Part shown: positions 25,667 to 34,451 of the stretch, one piece after another
How positions within the stretch are numbered: the first letter of the stretch is position 1
Layout of the letters: the number at the start of each line of letters is the position of its first letter
Origin: Planctomycetota bacterium
GTDB lineage: Bacteria > Planctomycetota > Phycisphaerae > UBA1845 > PWPN01
Length of the DNA stretch: 64,000 nt
Direction of reading: 5' to 3'
Assembly (NCBI GenBank): GCA_022711465.1
Contig: JAKLEZ010000001.1
Coordinates: forward strand, 744,001-808,000
Notes under the pieces: generated by a model
What the model was told of the DNA's origin: nothing
Database searches by the model: none
The model's input: only the letters and a program-made list of their open reading frames with translations
Program-made: the position numbers and the translations under genes

Positions 25667-27016
25667 TCACGCCTTGGGCAGTTCCCACGGGCGGCGGTAC
25701 GGATTGGTGATCATCGCGTTGGCCTGATCGTTGCCGATGACCTTCATATTCTGGACGTCGTACTCGATGGATCGGCCGGTGCGGAGGGCCAGGTTGCCCA
25801 GGTGGGCCACGGTGGTCACCCAGTGGCCCAGCTCGATGTCCTCGGCGGGCTTCCTGCGGGTCCTGCAGCACTCCAGGAAATCGCCGACCAGCTTCACCCG
25901 GCAGAGTCCCGGGTCCTCCTCGATCTTCTTCTTGAGGGCCGGCACCGGCGTTTGGCCCTCGGGATAGATGTCATAGCCGGAGCCGTCGACCACCAGCGTG
26001 CCGTTGGTGCCGTAGAATGCGCAGCCGTGCTCGCGATGCTCGGGCCCGTGGCCGGTACCGGCCTGATGCTCCCAGACGAGCGTGAACTTCTCGAAATCAT
26101 AAAGCGTGCATTGGGTGTCCGGCGTCTCGGCGGTGTCGTCCGGGTAGATGTACTTGCCGCCGGTGGAGGCCACCCGCTTGGGAGCGCTGGCGTTCATCGC
26201 CCAGAGAGCGATGTTGAGGAGGTGCACGCCCCAGTCGGTCATCAGCCCGCCCGCGTAATCGTAGAACCAGCGAAACGCGAAGTGGAACCGGGCCCGGTTG
26301 AACGGCCGCCTGGGCGCGGGTCCCAGCCACATGTCGTAGTCGACGCCGGCCGGCACCTCGGAGTCGGCCACCTTGCCCAGGCTCTGGAACCAGCCTAACG
26401 CCGCCCAGCAGCGAACCAGCCGGATCCGCCCCAGCTTGCCCGATTGCACCTGCTCGACCGCCTCGCGGAAATGACCGCTCATTCTCCACTGAGTACCCAT
26501 CTGCACGACCCGGCCGGTCTTGCCGGCCCAGTCGAGCATGGCCTTGCCTTCGCCGATACTGTTGGCCAGCGGCTTCTCGCAGTAGACATCCTTGCCCGCC
26601 TGCATGCACTGAATGGTCTGCAGGGCATGCCAGTGGTCCGGCGTGGCGACGAGGACCACGTCGATATCCTTGCGATCGCACACCCTGCGGAAATCCTTGA
26701 CCCGGTCGGGCGGGTTCTTCCCGTTCTTCTGCAGCCATTCGGCGGCCTGATCGAGCATCGCATCGTCGACGTCGCAGATCACCGGGCATTCGAGGCCTCG
26801 GTGGTCATGCTTGAAGAAGGTCATGAGATCGTGGCGGCCCTGCCCGCCGGTGCCGATGATCCCGAACCGCACCCGCTCGTTGGCGCCCAGAATCGACGTG
26901 CTCACCGAGGCCAGCGACGATACCGTCGCCGCTCGGGCGACAGCCGCCGAGGCCCCTGCCGCCCCGGCCGAAACCAGCGACCGATTCAAGAACCGTCGTC
27001 GAGTGATGCTGTTCAC
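25667..27016 (-). CDS. Tat-exported Gfo/Idh/MocA oxidoreductase
   Basis: The 449-residue protein starts with a twin-arginine signal (TRRRFLNRS) and then has the NAD(P)-binding Rossmann motif GIIGTGGQG at 52-60. VLVATPDHWHA, YCEKPLANS and GRVVQMGTQWR are the strongly conserved blocks of the planctomycete Gfo/Idh/MocA group, with Lys of EKP as the likely catalytic residue. Substrates are sugars, inositols or amino-sugar derivatives; many paralogues make 3-keto sugars. The GTG start at 27016 is supported by AGGAGG eight bases upstream; the longer frame lacks a site. Confidence 0.9.
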   Translation of the reverse strand: MNSITRRRFLNRSLVSAGAAGASAAVARAATVSSLASVSTSILGANERVRFGIIGTGGQGRHDLMTFFKHDHRGLECPVICDVDDAMLDQAAEWLQKNGKNPPDRVKDFRRVCDRKDIDVVLVATPDHWHALQTIQCMQAGKDVYCEKPLANSIGEGKAMLDWAGKTGRVVQMGTQWRMSGHFREAVEQVQSGKLGRIRLVRCWAALGWFQSLGKVADSEVPAGVDYDMWLGPAPRRPFNRARFHFAFRWFYDYAGGLMTDWGVHLLNIALWAMNASAPKRVASTGGKYIYPDDTAETPDTQCTLYDFEKFTLVWEHQAGTGHGPEHREHGCAFYGTNGTLVVDGSGYDIYPEGQTPVPALKKKIEEDPGLCRVKLVGDFLECCRTRRKPAEDIELGHWVTTVAHLGNLALRTGRSIEYDVQNMKVIGNDQANAMITNPYRRPWELPKA

Positions 27017-27126
27017 GACCCAACCTCCTGTGCCTGTGGGCTCGCTCGCCCAGTCGACCATGGACCAACACAGGGCCATTCTAACGCCCATGATCACAGC
27101 CCGTAAGCCGGCGGGGCGCCCTGCGC

Positions 27127-28464
27127 TCAGCTGGGCTTGGGCCCGGGTTGCGGCTCGCGGAGAAGCCGGAGGACGGGTTCGATCTCGGGCGCCTTCATGA
27201 ACACCCGCCAGCACAGTCCGGTCCGGTAGTTCTCGATCATGGGGGCGATCGGCCCGACGTCGATTCCCAGCCAGGCCTTCGACACCCAGGCCCGAGAGAG
27301 GTTGAAAGAGTCGGCAAAGCCGTAGCCGCCCCACAGGCGAGCCCGGTAGCGTTGATCCAGCTCCAGCAGACACGACAGGCTTTCATGGGGAACGTACGGC
27401 ATGCTGGACAGGGCGGCGGTAGGCGCGAGCGTGCCGTCGTCACCGCCACCGGGAGCAAACGCCTTATAGCCGTCGGGACCGAAGCAGGCCGTCAAGCCCC
27501 ACAGAGGGCCATAGCCCGCGAAGGTTCCGCTCTTGACCCGGGCATACTGGACCTGCACGCGGCACAGATCCCGGAAGTGCTCGAAGTAGGTCTTGCCCTC
27601 GAAGGAGATCGCGCGGGGGTCGAACCCGAGATATGAGTAGTGGACAAAGAAAAGAGGCATCTCCAGGCCCCGGCCCAGAGAGACATGAACGCCATAGTGC
27701 TCGCGCTCCCGAGCATAGTCACGGCCCTGCCATCCCTGCCAGTAACACTTGGCCGGCACCGCGTGTGTCGGGGAAGCCAAAGCCAGCAGGTAGGTGATCT
27801 GGCACTCGTTGAAACCGCGCACCGGGTGGTTCATTCTCCACTCGACCCGCGGCGACCAATGCCACAGGAGGTACGCATCGGGGCCCTTCTCCTTCACGAA
27901 GAAGTCCCATTCGATCTCGCGCCACATCTTCTCGGTCAAGCGGCGCAACTCGGTCTCGACCGAATCGTCCGCCGAGAAGTACTCGCGCACCGCGAGCAGA
28001 GCTTGAGCCAGGTATGCGGTCTCGACCAGATCCGCGCCGTCGTCGTTGGGACTGAACGGGATGACCTTCCCGGTCCGCCCGTTGAGCCAGTGCGGGAAGG
28101 CGCCGTGAAATCGGTCGGCCTTGGTCGCCAGGAACCGGAGCATCTGCCGAATCCGCCTCGCGGCCTGGGCCCGGGTGAGGAAGCCGCGCTCGACGCCGAC
28201 CATCAGATTGAAGAGCCCCATGCCGGTCGCGCCGACGGCGCAGACGTCGGGGCCGTGACCGGTGCCCTCCCGGGCCAGACCCGAGAGCGGGTGACCGAAC
28301 TCGTCGAAGTAGCGGATGACCGCCTGCTGTACCTGGGTCAGCAGGGCCTCGACTTCGGGCGGATGACGCGGTTGCGAGGTCGCGATCGTGTCCCCCGCGC
28401 GGAGGCTGACGGACGACAGGCCATAGAGCAGAAACGTGAGCGTCAGGGTTCGCCGCGGTGACAT
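27127..28464 (-). CDS. glucoamylase-like (GH144-type) secreted enzyme
   Basis: The 445-residue protein has a signal peptide ending in SLRAG and a single (alpha/alpha)6 glycoamylase-like domain. Landmarks include DVCAVGATGMGLFNLMVGVERG, WLNGRTGKVIPFSPNDDGADLVETAYLAQ (key: SPNDDGADLVETA), GFNECQITYLLALASPTH and a late LWGGYGFADSFN. This is the pattern of PF10091 proteins, which include GH144 endo-beta-1,2-glucanases. Beta-1,2-glucan or cyclic glucan is thus a plausible substrate. ATG 28464 is chosen for the best signal peptide; a GTG at 28506 has a better GGAG site. Confidence 0.82.
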   Translation of the reverse strand: MSPRRTLTLTFLLYGLSSVSLRAGDTIATSQPRHPPEVEALLTQVQQAVIRYFDEFGHPLSGLAREGTGHGPDVCAVGATGMGLFNLMVGVERGFLTRAQAARRIRQMLRFLATKADRFHGAFPHWLNGRTGKVIPFSPNDDGADLVETAYLAQALLAVREYFSADDSVETELRRLTEKMWREIEWDFFVKEKGPDAYLLWHWSPRVEWRMNHPVRGFNECQITYLLALASPTHAVPAKCYWQGWQGRDYAREREHYGVHVSLGRGLEMPLFFVHYSYLGFDPRAISFEGKTYFEHFRDLCRVQVQYARVKSGTFAGYGPLWGLTACFGPDGYKAFAPGGGDDGTLAPTAALSSMPYVPHESLSCLLELDQRYRARLWGGYGFADSFNLSRAWVSKAWLGIDVGPIAPMIENYRTGLCWRVFMKAPEIEPVLRLLREPQPGPKPS

Positions 28465-28805
28465 GCAGGAGATTATGCCCCCCCATCGGTGGAGGATCAA
28501 TTCCACGATCCGGCACCGCTCCGGGATCGCTCAGGGCTCGGAGGTATCAACCTGCCGCGCAACCACGGCCGGATGGACAGTCGACTGACAGGCTATGGCC
28601 CGCGCTGCTCGGGTCGCTCCGTTCTTGGCGCGACGGTTCATGTCACGAAGAACACGCCGACGAACAGGAGTGAGTTTTCGACACCAACCCTCTCTCCGGC
28701 CGCGACCTCCCCGAGAGGCGAGGTCAGGCGCGGATCGCCCGCCATCCGCTCATCACTCATGGTTCGTCACTTGCTGTCCGCCCGGTCTGCAGCCTCCCGC
28801 CCCGA
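28465..28805. other. intergenic with a possible hairpin after trpB
   Basis: No gene is seen in these 341 bases. A perfect stem GACCTC/GAGGTC (28704-28725, ten-base loop) lies 80 bases past the trpB stop. It has no T-run on either strand, so terminator status is doubtful. Confidence 0.4.
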
Positions 28806-30218
28806 TCACACCACGTCGGCGCGAGCCGATTTCCACCGCCCGGTGCGAAGCGGCTTGGGCTTGGGCAGGTCCTTGATCGCGGCCAGCGATCGGCTCATCA
28901 GTTCCTCGGGCAACGGGTAGTCCTCCAACCGGCCGGCGAAGTACTTCTCGTAGCCAACCAGGTCCATCAGTCCATGTCCGCTGAAGTTGAAGACAATCAC
29001 CTTCTCCTTGCCTTCTTCCTTGGCTTTCTTGGCCTCCTGGATGGTCGCTGCGATGGCGTGGCTGGTCTCCGGAGCGGGGATGATGCCTTCGGTCTGGGCA
29101 AAGAGGACCGCGGCTTCGTAGCACTCGATCTGGTGGATCGCCCTCGGCTCGGCCAAGCCCTCCACAATGGACTGACAGACCAGCGGAGCCATGCCGTGGT
29201 AGCGCAGTCCCCCCGCGTGGATGGGCGGCGGCACGAAGGTGTGTCCCAGCGTGAACATCGGAAGCAGAGGGGTCATGCCGGCCGTATCCCCGAAATCGTA
29301 GGCAAACGGTCCGCGGGTCATCTTCGGGCAGCTGCTCGGCTCGGTTGGGATGATGGTGATGTCCGCCCCGGCGATCTTGTCGGCCATGAAGGGGAAAGCC
29401 AGACCCGAGAAGTTGCTGCCGCCGCCGGCACAGCCGATGACCACATCGACCTTCTTCTCGCCGATCTTGGCGAACTGCTTCTTGACCTCAAGGCCGATGA
29501 TGGTCTGATGCAGCATCACGTGGTTGAGCACGCTCCCCAGGGAATACCGCGTCTTTCCGGTCTCATCACCCACGGCGTCCTCGATGGCCTCGCTGATGGC
29601 GATGCCCAGGCTGCCCGGCGTGTTTGGATCCTGCTCGAGGATCGCCCGGCCGGTCTGGGTTTCCGTGCTGGGACTGGCAATGCACTTGCCGCCCCAGGTC
29701 TCCATCATCAACCGGCGGAACGGCTTCTGATCGAAGCTGATTCGCACCATGTATACTTTGCACTCCAGACCCAGCAGGCGACAGGCGAACGCCAAGGCGC
29801 TGCCCCATTGTCCCGCTCCCGTCTCGGTGGTGATGCGTTTGATGCCGGCCTGCTTGTTGTACCACGCCTGGGCGACGGCCGTATTGGGCTTGTGGCTCCC
29901 CGGGGGGCTGACGCTTTCATCCTTGTAGTAGATGCGGGCCGGCGTCTTCAGGGCTCGCTCCAGGAAGACCGCCCGGTGTAGCGGAGTCGGTCGCCAGCGA
30001 TAGAGCATCTCCAGAATCTCGTCGGGAATGGTGATCCATCGCTCTCGGCTCACCTCCTGTTCGATGACCCCCATGGGGAAGACAGGAGTGAGCATCTCCG
30101 GCCGGACCGGCTGCCCGGTCGGACCAAGGGGCGGCTGCATAGGGCTGGGGAGATCCGCGGCCAGATTGTACCACTGACGAGGAATCTCGTGCTCTTCAAG
30201 CAATACTTTGATTTGCAT
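28806..30218 (-). CDS. trpB: tryptophan synthase beta-like PLP enzyme (TrpB2)
   Basis: The 470-residue length and N-terminal extension fit the TrpB2 class, not the shorter TrpB1 that pairs with TrpA. GRPTPL-type RWRPTPL at 75-80, [12 protein letters not shown] with the PLP lysine Lys110, [19 protein letters not shown] and the phosphate-binding [12 protein letters not shown] are all intact. TrpB2 makes tryptophan from indole and serine, or in some species uses O-phosphoserine. No other trp gene is nearby. The start has AAAGG nine bases upstream. It is transcribed divergently from the porin gene. Confidence 0.92.
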   Translation of the reverse strand: MQIKVLLEEHEIPRQWYNLAADLPSPMQPPLGPTGQPVRPEMLTPVFPMGVIEQEVSRERWITIPDEILEMLYRWRPTPLHRAVFLERALKTPARIYYKDESVSPPGSHKPNTAVAQAWYNKQAGIKRITTETGAGQWGSALAFACRLLGLECKVYMVRISFDQKPFRRLMMETWGGKCIASPSTETQTGRAILEQDPNTPGSLGIAISEAIEDAVGDETGKTRYSLGSVLNHVMLHQTIIGLEVKKQFAKIGEKKVDVVIGCAGGGSNFSGLAFPFMADKIAGADITIIPTEPSSCPKMTRGPFAYDFGDTAGMTPLLPMFTLGHTFVPPPIHAGGLRYHGMAPLVCQSIVEGLAEPRAIHQIECYEAAVLFAQTEGIIPAPETSHAIAATIQEAKKAKEEGKEKVIVFNFSGHGLMDLVGYEKYFAGRLEDYPLPEELMSRSLAAIKDLPKPKPLRTGRWKSARADVV

Positions 30219-30365
30219 ACGATCGCCTTTCTCGAGAAGACACTGCCCTTGGTTTCACATGCCCGAATGGAGGCGCGTCTGGGACGACGGCCACCAGGAC
30301 TGCGGGGGCGATAATACTCGATCCCCGGTCGCTTGTCGACGAAGCGGACCCGCCGGCCAGGTATA

Positions 30366-30420
30366 GGGTATTTACCCCATATCAAGGTTGATTGTTTTTT
30401 TTCGGATCTGCACAGACAAT
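30366..30420 (+). promoter_or_regulatory. two palindromes and a candidate promoter before the porin
   Basis: GGGTA-TT-TACCC (30366-30377) and ATCAAGGTTGAT (30381-30392) are adjacent perfect palindromes, four bases apart, in the trpB/porin divergent region. They run into an 8-T tract. A weak promoter could be TTGTTT (30392-30397), 17 bases, GACAAT (30415-30420). The palindromes look like operator half-sites near the -35 region. This is pattern reading only. Confidence 0.3.
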
Positions 30421-30517
30421 ACCGCTGATCCGGATCTGCGGCGCGGCAGGCCCGGCGCATCTCCGACCGGTGGGCGCGGCCCCAGGTTCGCCCACCAGAG
30501 GCAAAAGGAGTTCGATC

Positions 30518-31942
30518 ATGAGGCAATGGAGACAGGTAGCGGTGTTCTTCCTTTCGATCGGCGTCCAGACGGCCCTCGCCCAGGTTGCGGCAGAACCGGG
30601 CGGCCCAAGCCCCGCGGCGGCCCAGGCCAGCGATGCGCAGGCCGCGGCGGAGAAGGCGGCCGCGGAGGAGAAGACCGCCGCCGTCGGCGAGAAGACCTCC
30701 TTCGCCGGCGACAACTGGATGGACTGGAAGAAGATGACCGGCGACTGGGGTGGTCTTCGCAATCAAATGGCGGATGCCGGCATCACCTTCGACATCAACG
30801 TCACGCAGATCCTGCAGGGCAATGCGCATGGCGGCGTGGATACCAAGAACGGCCACCGCTATTCCGGATCCGGTGACCTGACGCTGACACTGGACACGGC
30901 CAAGATGGGTCTGTGGGACGGCGGCACCTTCGTGCTGAACGCCGAGCCCAAGTGGGGCGACGGCATTCTCAATAAGGTGGGTTCGCTGATGCCGGTCAAC
31001 ATGGATGCGGTCAAGCCCGGCTTCGGAGAAGGCTGCATGATGACCCTCTCGGAGTTCTTCTACCAGCAAGTGCTGTTCGATGGGAAGCTGATTCTTCTGG
31101 CGGGCAAGCTCGACGGCTCCCGGGCCTTCGACACCAACGTCTTCGCCAATGACGAGCGCATCCAGTTCATGAACCTGGCGCTGCGCAACAATCCGGTCAT
31201 TCCGTTGTTCCTTCCGTACACGACGATGGGCGTGGGAGCGGTGGTGAACCCGATCGAAGCCCTGTCCATCCGCACGGCGGTGACAGATGCCGAGGGCCGG
31301 GCCAAGACGACCGGTTTCGAGACCACGTTCCACGGCCCCACCCACACCTCGCTGCTCCATGAATGGGATATCAAGGTCAAACCGTGCGGATTGCCCGGCA
31401 ACCAGCGTTTCGGCTTTCTCTGGACCTCGATGGAGAAGCAGCATCTGCAACCCAAGTCACCATTCAAGGAACTGGGACCGACATTGACCAAGGTGGTCGG
31501 GCCCAAGGTCATGGGCTGGATGGCCCCGTACCTGCCCTTTGACACCAGCCCTGACGAAGTGGGCCTGTTCTACAACTTCGACCAGTATCTCTACACCGAA
31601 ACCAACGATCCGACCCAGGGCGTCGGCCTCTTCGGCAGGTTCGGCTGGGCCCGGCAGGATGCCTCGGCGATCGCCCACCATTACAGCTTCGGCGTCGGCG
31701 GCAAGGGCGTCGTTCCGACACGCGACAACGACACCTTCGGCGTCGGCTACTACTACCTCGACCTGAGCAACAAGATGCCGGACGCATACAACTGCGAACA
31801 AGGCGTCGAGGTCTACTACAACATCGCCATCACTCCCTGGCTCCATATTTCGCCGGACCTCCAGGTCATCATGGATCCCGGCGGGAGCGAGGCTCACGAT
31901 GTGTCCGTCGTCTATGGCGTGAGGATGCAAGTCAACCTGTGA
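30518..31942 (+). CDS. OprB-family carbohydrate porin
   Basis: The 474-residue outer-membrane protein has a signal peptide ending in ALA and then an Ala/Glu-rich linker (28-60) likely to be helical. The OprB domain begins at MTGDWGGLRNQMADAGI, the conserved first strand of the family. It continues with alternating amphipathic strands and ends GVRMQVNL, with a hydrophobic strand at the C-terminus suited to BAM insertion. OprB porins pass glucose and other sugars, matching the many secreted glycosidases in the window. AAAAGGAG precedes the ATG at good spacing; the frame upstream is not protein-like. Confidence 0.9.
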   Translation: MRQWRQVAVFFLSIGVQTALAQVAAEPGGPSPAAAQASDAQAAAEKAAAEEKTAAVGEKTSFAGDNWMDWKKMTGDWGGLRNQMADAGITFDINVTQILQGNAHGGVDTKNGHRYSGSGDLTLTLDTAKMGLWDGGTFVLNAEPKWGDGILNKVGSLMPVNMDAVKPGFGEGCMMTLSEFFYQQVLFDGKLILLAGKLDGSRAFDTNVFANDERIQFMNLALRNNPVIPLFLPYTTMGVGAVVNPIEALSIRTAVTDAEGRAKTTGFETTFHGPTHTSLLHEWDIKVKPCGLPGNQRFGFLWTSMEKQHLQPKSPFKELGPTLTKVVGPKVMGWMAPYLPFDTSPDEVGLFYNFDQYLYTETNDPTQGVGLFGRFGWARQDASAIAHHYSFGVGGKGVVPTRDNDTFGVGYYYLDLSNKMPDAYNCEQGVEVYYNIAITPWLHISPDLQVIMDPGGSEAHDVSVVYGVRMQVNL

Positions 31943-32289
31943 TTCCTCCGCCTGTGGCCGCGCTGAGACGATCCACCGTTCGAATGGGAGCCCGAGCTGG
32001 GGCAGCGCAGGCTCTTCGACGCGCCGCACCGGTGCCGACGGGTCCGATACCACCCGATATAGGTCAATAGAATTGAAGTCACAGTGATTTTCCTTCAGAA
32101 AGCGGATCATCCGTGACCGGACCCGCCTGGCTCCTGAGAGAGCGGGAGCGGCCGGCCCGGGGCTTGTTTCCGATATCCGTGCAGGCCGGCGGGAGCCAAT
32201 CGGAAACCTTCTTCCGCGAAATGAGCCTTTGCGGACCCTCCCGGCCGATATTTTCCAAACATATATTGTTTTCCCGTGTCAAGTATTAT
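31943..32289. other. intergenic, AT-rich patch before a structured leader
   Basis: No gene is visible. The stretch at 32249-32289 is unusually AT-rich for this genome (ATTTTCC, ATATATTG, TATTAT at 32284-32289) and probably holds the promoter for the TPR gene. TATATT at 32262-32267 is another -10-like match; no convincing -35 accompanies either. Confidence 0.45.
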
Positions 32290-32377
32290 GGAACGCTGGC
32301 CGGGTGGTAGCTTGAGCGTCCGGCAAGAGACCAAGCTACGTAGAACCGGCAGCCGGGGTTTCCCGGAGTTGCGTTCC
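32290..32377 (+). promoter_or_regulatory. candidate structured 5' leader RNA
   Basis: An outer stem GGAACGC (32290-32296) pairs perfectly with GCGTTCC (32371-32377). Inside are an 8-bp stem GTAGCTTG/CAAGCTAC (32307-32314 with 32332-32339), which can be continued by GTC/GAC (32318-32320 with 32329-32331), and a hairpin CCGGG-GTTT-CCCGG (32353-32366). The 3' arm of the outer stem ends one base before the GGAGG ribosome site (32379-32383) of the TPR gene. A multi-branched fold touching the ribosome site is the layout of a riboswitch or protein-controlled leader. It matches no class I can name; the AACCGGCAGCCGGG part is only faintly like the 3' side of c-di-GMP-I switches. Confidence 0.45.
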
Positions 32378-32389
32378 TGGAGGTTTGCC

Positions 32390-34363
32390 ATGTACCACTC
32401 TACTCCAAACGCTGTGCCGCCCGTGGCGGTGCTGAATCCGGCCGGCGGCGGTTGGCAGGCTGCGATGGCCTGGTTCCATCTTCTTCGTGCCCCCCACGGT
32501 TGGCGTGTTCGTTCCACGGCACTGGCGGTACTGCTCCTCGCGGCGACGGCGGCCAATGGAGCCGCCCGGCCTGAGAGACGGAGCGGGCAGCGTCAGCCGG
32601 CGTTCCGAGCGCCGGCCGCCTCGTCGGTCAAGATCGAACGTTCTTCGCGGCCCGCGGTATCGCGTTCGTTTGAGAGGTCAAGCCCCGCCGGTCGCGATGT
32701 GAAACCGAACTTGGCTCCCATCATTCGTCGTTCGGAGCCAAACGCCGGGTCCTCCAAGTCTATCCCGCATCGTGCGCCGCGCATTTTGTCGTCTTCCTCG
32801 CCGACTGGCCGCCCATCCCCGGCACCGGCAGCGCGGGGGTCGTCTTCGGCGTCACCTCTGAGCATCTTCCGATCGGTGCCGTCCGCTGATCGACCCGGCA
32901 TTCCGCAGGCGCTCTCGGGTGCCCTCCGCAAAGAGGCCGATAGGCTGCCGTCCATGCCGAGCCGGACGGGGTCCCAGGCAGGCGAACGCCGCTCAAGCCC
33001 CGCGATCGCCCTGAACCACGACCATGCTGACAGGCCGGCACCGACCGTCTCGCGGCCGGACGGCAGCGAACGCAATCGCGCCCCGCTTGCCCTCGGCAGC
33101 CACGCCCCGCGACAGGGCTCGCCTCAGGGCCACGAGTCGCAGCGCGGCGGTCCTCAGCGAGGTGATGTGCCCTTCTCCGGGCGTTTCACCCAGACGCCGT
33201 CGGCCGGTCGCGACCTGTTCAACCGGCCGGGGAATCGTGGTTTGGCCAGCTTCCTGCGTCCGCCGCACGGTGAGCGTCGAGGGGAGCTTCCTCGGCCGTA
33301 CCCGCCTCGCCCCGATCATTGGGGCGGCCATCACGCCGACCGGCACCACTTCGGGTTTGGCTTCTACAGCGCGTGCCTCGTGCGTCCCCGGGTCTACCCG
33401 GTCTACTACCCCGCCTACGTCGCGTCCTCGACCTACGTAGTGTCGGCACCCGTGGTGGAGAATACCGTGGTCGTCGCGCCGCCTGTCCAGACCACGGTGG
33501 CGACCAACGGTTCGGCCCTGGCCGTGCCGGCGGACCAGCTGAAGCAGATGGTGACCACCGGGACACAGTACTTCCGGGATGGCCGGTACAACGATGCGGC
33601 CGACCTGTTTCTGCGGGTTGCGAACGCCGACCCGCAGAACGTAGACGCGTGGTTGTCGTACGGCATGGCCCGGTTTGCGACCGGCGACTATGCCGCGTCG
33701 GCGGAGGCCCTTCGCCGCGGAATCCGGCTGTTCCCGCAGGTGGTCGATTCCGCGATGGATGTCCGCAGCGCGTATGGCAACTCGGCGGACTTCGATCGGC
33801 AGTGGGACCAGCTGGCGCGGCGGCTACAGGATGTGCCGGCAGATACCGATGCTCTGCTGGTGGTTGGTTTCGTCTATCACTTCGTCGGTGACCGCGAGCA
33901 CGCCGCGGAGGTATTCCGGCACATCAAGGACGCGGTTGCCGCGGACGGCGACATCGCGGACTTCTTCCTGAACGCCAAGCCCCTGGCGGAGGCCACCGCG
34001 GCCGTGGGTCAGAACCAGAGGCCCGCCCCTACCGCCGCCGTGGAGCGACCGGTGGGGGCTGTCCCGCCGCCGTTGTCGCCGATGCCGGCAGCCCTTTTCC
34101 AGGGCATGGTCAGCCGGGACAGCCGGGTGGCCGGCAAGGAGATGCTCACGGTGGATGGGATCGTCATCAAGGTGGAGGACACGGACGGGCATCCTCTGGA
34201 CGCGGACCTGCAGATTCGTGTCGGTGGCACCAGGTGGAACTATGAGGATCTCCCGATCGGGACGGTGATTCAGGTGGTCGGCATCTCCGGCCGGACTCAC
34301 AGTGTCCAGCTGACCGCCCTGGAGGACCACAGTGAGACGGTCTGGTTCGCGGTGAGCCTTTAG
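32390..34363 (+). CDS. secreted proline/serine-rich protein with TPR domain
   Basis: The 657-residue protein has a long N-region and a hydrophobic signal (TALAVLLLAATAANG) at about 43-57. A disordered stretch rich in Arg, Ser and Pro follows to about residue 320, then aromatic YPAYVASSTYVV-type strands. A TPR unit begins near LKQMVTTGTQYFRDGRYNDAADLFLR, then MDVRSAYGNSADFDRQWDQL and a further TPR (ALLVVGFVYHFVGDREHAAEVF). The last 70 residues form a small separate beta domain (VDGIVIKVEDTDG). It is paralogous to the protein at 59162. The start follows GGAGG; the location is periplasmic or surface. The function is unknown. Confidence 0.7.
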   Translation: MYHSTPNAVPPVAVLNPAGGGWQAAMAWFHLLRAPHGWRVRSTALAVLLLAATAANGAARPERRSGQRQPAFRAPAASSVKIERSSRPAVSRSFERSSPAGRDVKPNLAPIIRRSEPNAGSSKSIPHRAPRILSSSSPTGRPSPAPAARGSSSASPLSIFRSVPSADRPGIPQALSGALRKEADRLPSMPSRTGSQAGERRSSPAIALNHDHADRPAPTVSRPDGSERNRAPLALGSHAPRQGSPQGHESQRGGPQRGDVPFSGRFTQTPSAGRDLFNRPGNRGLASFLRPPHGERRGELPRPYPPRPDHWGGHHADRHHFGFGFYSACLVRPRVYPVYYPAYVASSTYVVSAPVVENTVVVAPPVQTTVATNGSALAVPADQLKQMVTTGTQYFRDGRYNDAADLFLRVANADPQNVDAWLSYGMARFATGDYAASAEALRRGIRLFPQVVDSAMDVRSAYGNSADFDRQWDQLARRLQDVPADTDALLVVGFVYHFVGDREHAAEVFRHIKDAVAADGDIADFFLNAKPLAEATAAVGQNQRPAPTAAVERPVGAVPPPLSPMPAALFQGMVSRDSRVAGKEMLTVDGIVIKVEDTDGHPLDADLQIRVGGTRWNYEDLPIGTVIQVVGISGRTHSVQLTALEDHSETVWFAVSL

Positions 34364-34451
34364 GTGCCGATGCGTCTCCCCGCCTGTGTCCGCCGGGGAA
34401 TGAACAGCTCCTGCCCGCTTGGTGAGGGCTCCTGCCGCGTCCGGCCGCGGC

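Noticed and set aside
32290..32377. Leader as a c-di-GMP-I riboswitch
   Set aside because: AACCGGCAGCCGGG resembles the 3' part of that class, but the conserved 5' half with GCAAAGCC and the GAAA tetraloop is missing.
32107..32556. 149-codon minus-strand frame over the leader
   Set aside because: It lies across the AT-rich promoter patch and the N-terminus of the TPR gene; no ribosome site or domain.
34377..34399. TCCCCG/CGGGGA stem after the TPR gene
   Set aside because: It has an 11-base loop and no T-run; too weak to call a terminator although its place between convergent genes is suitable.
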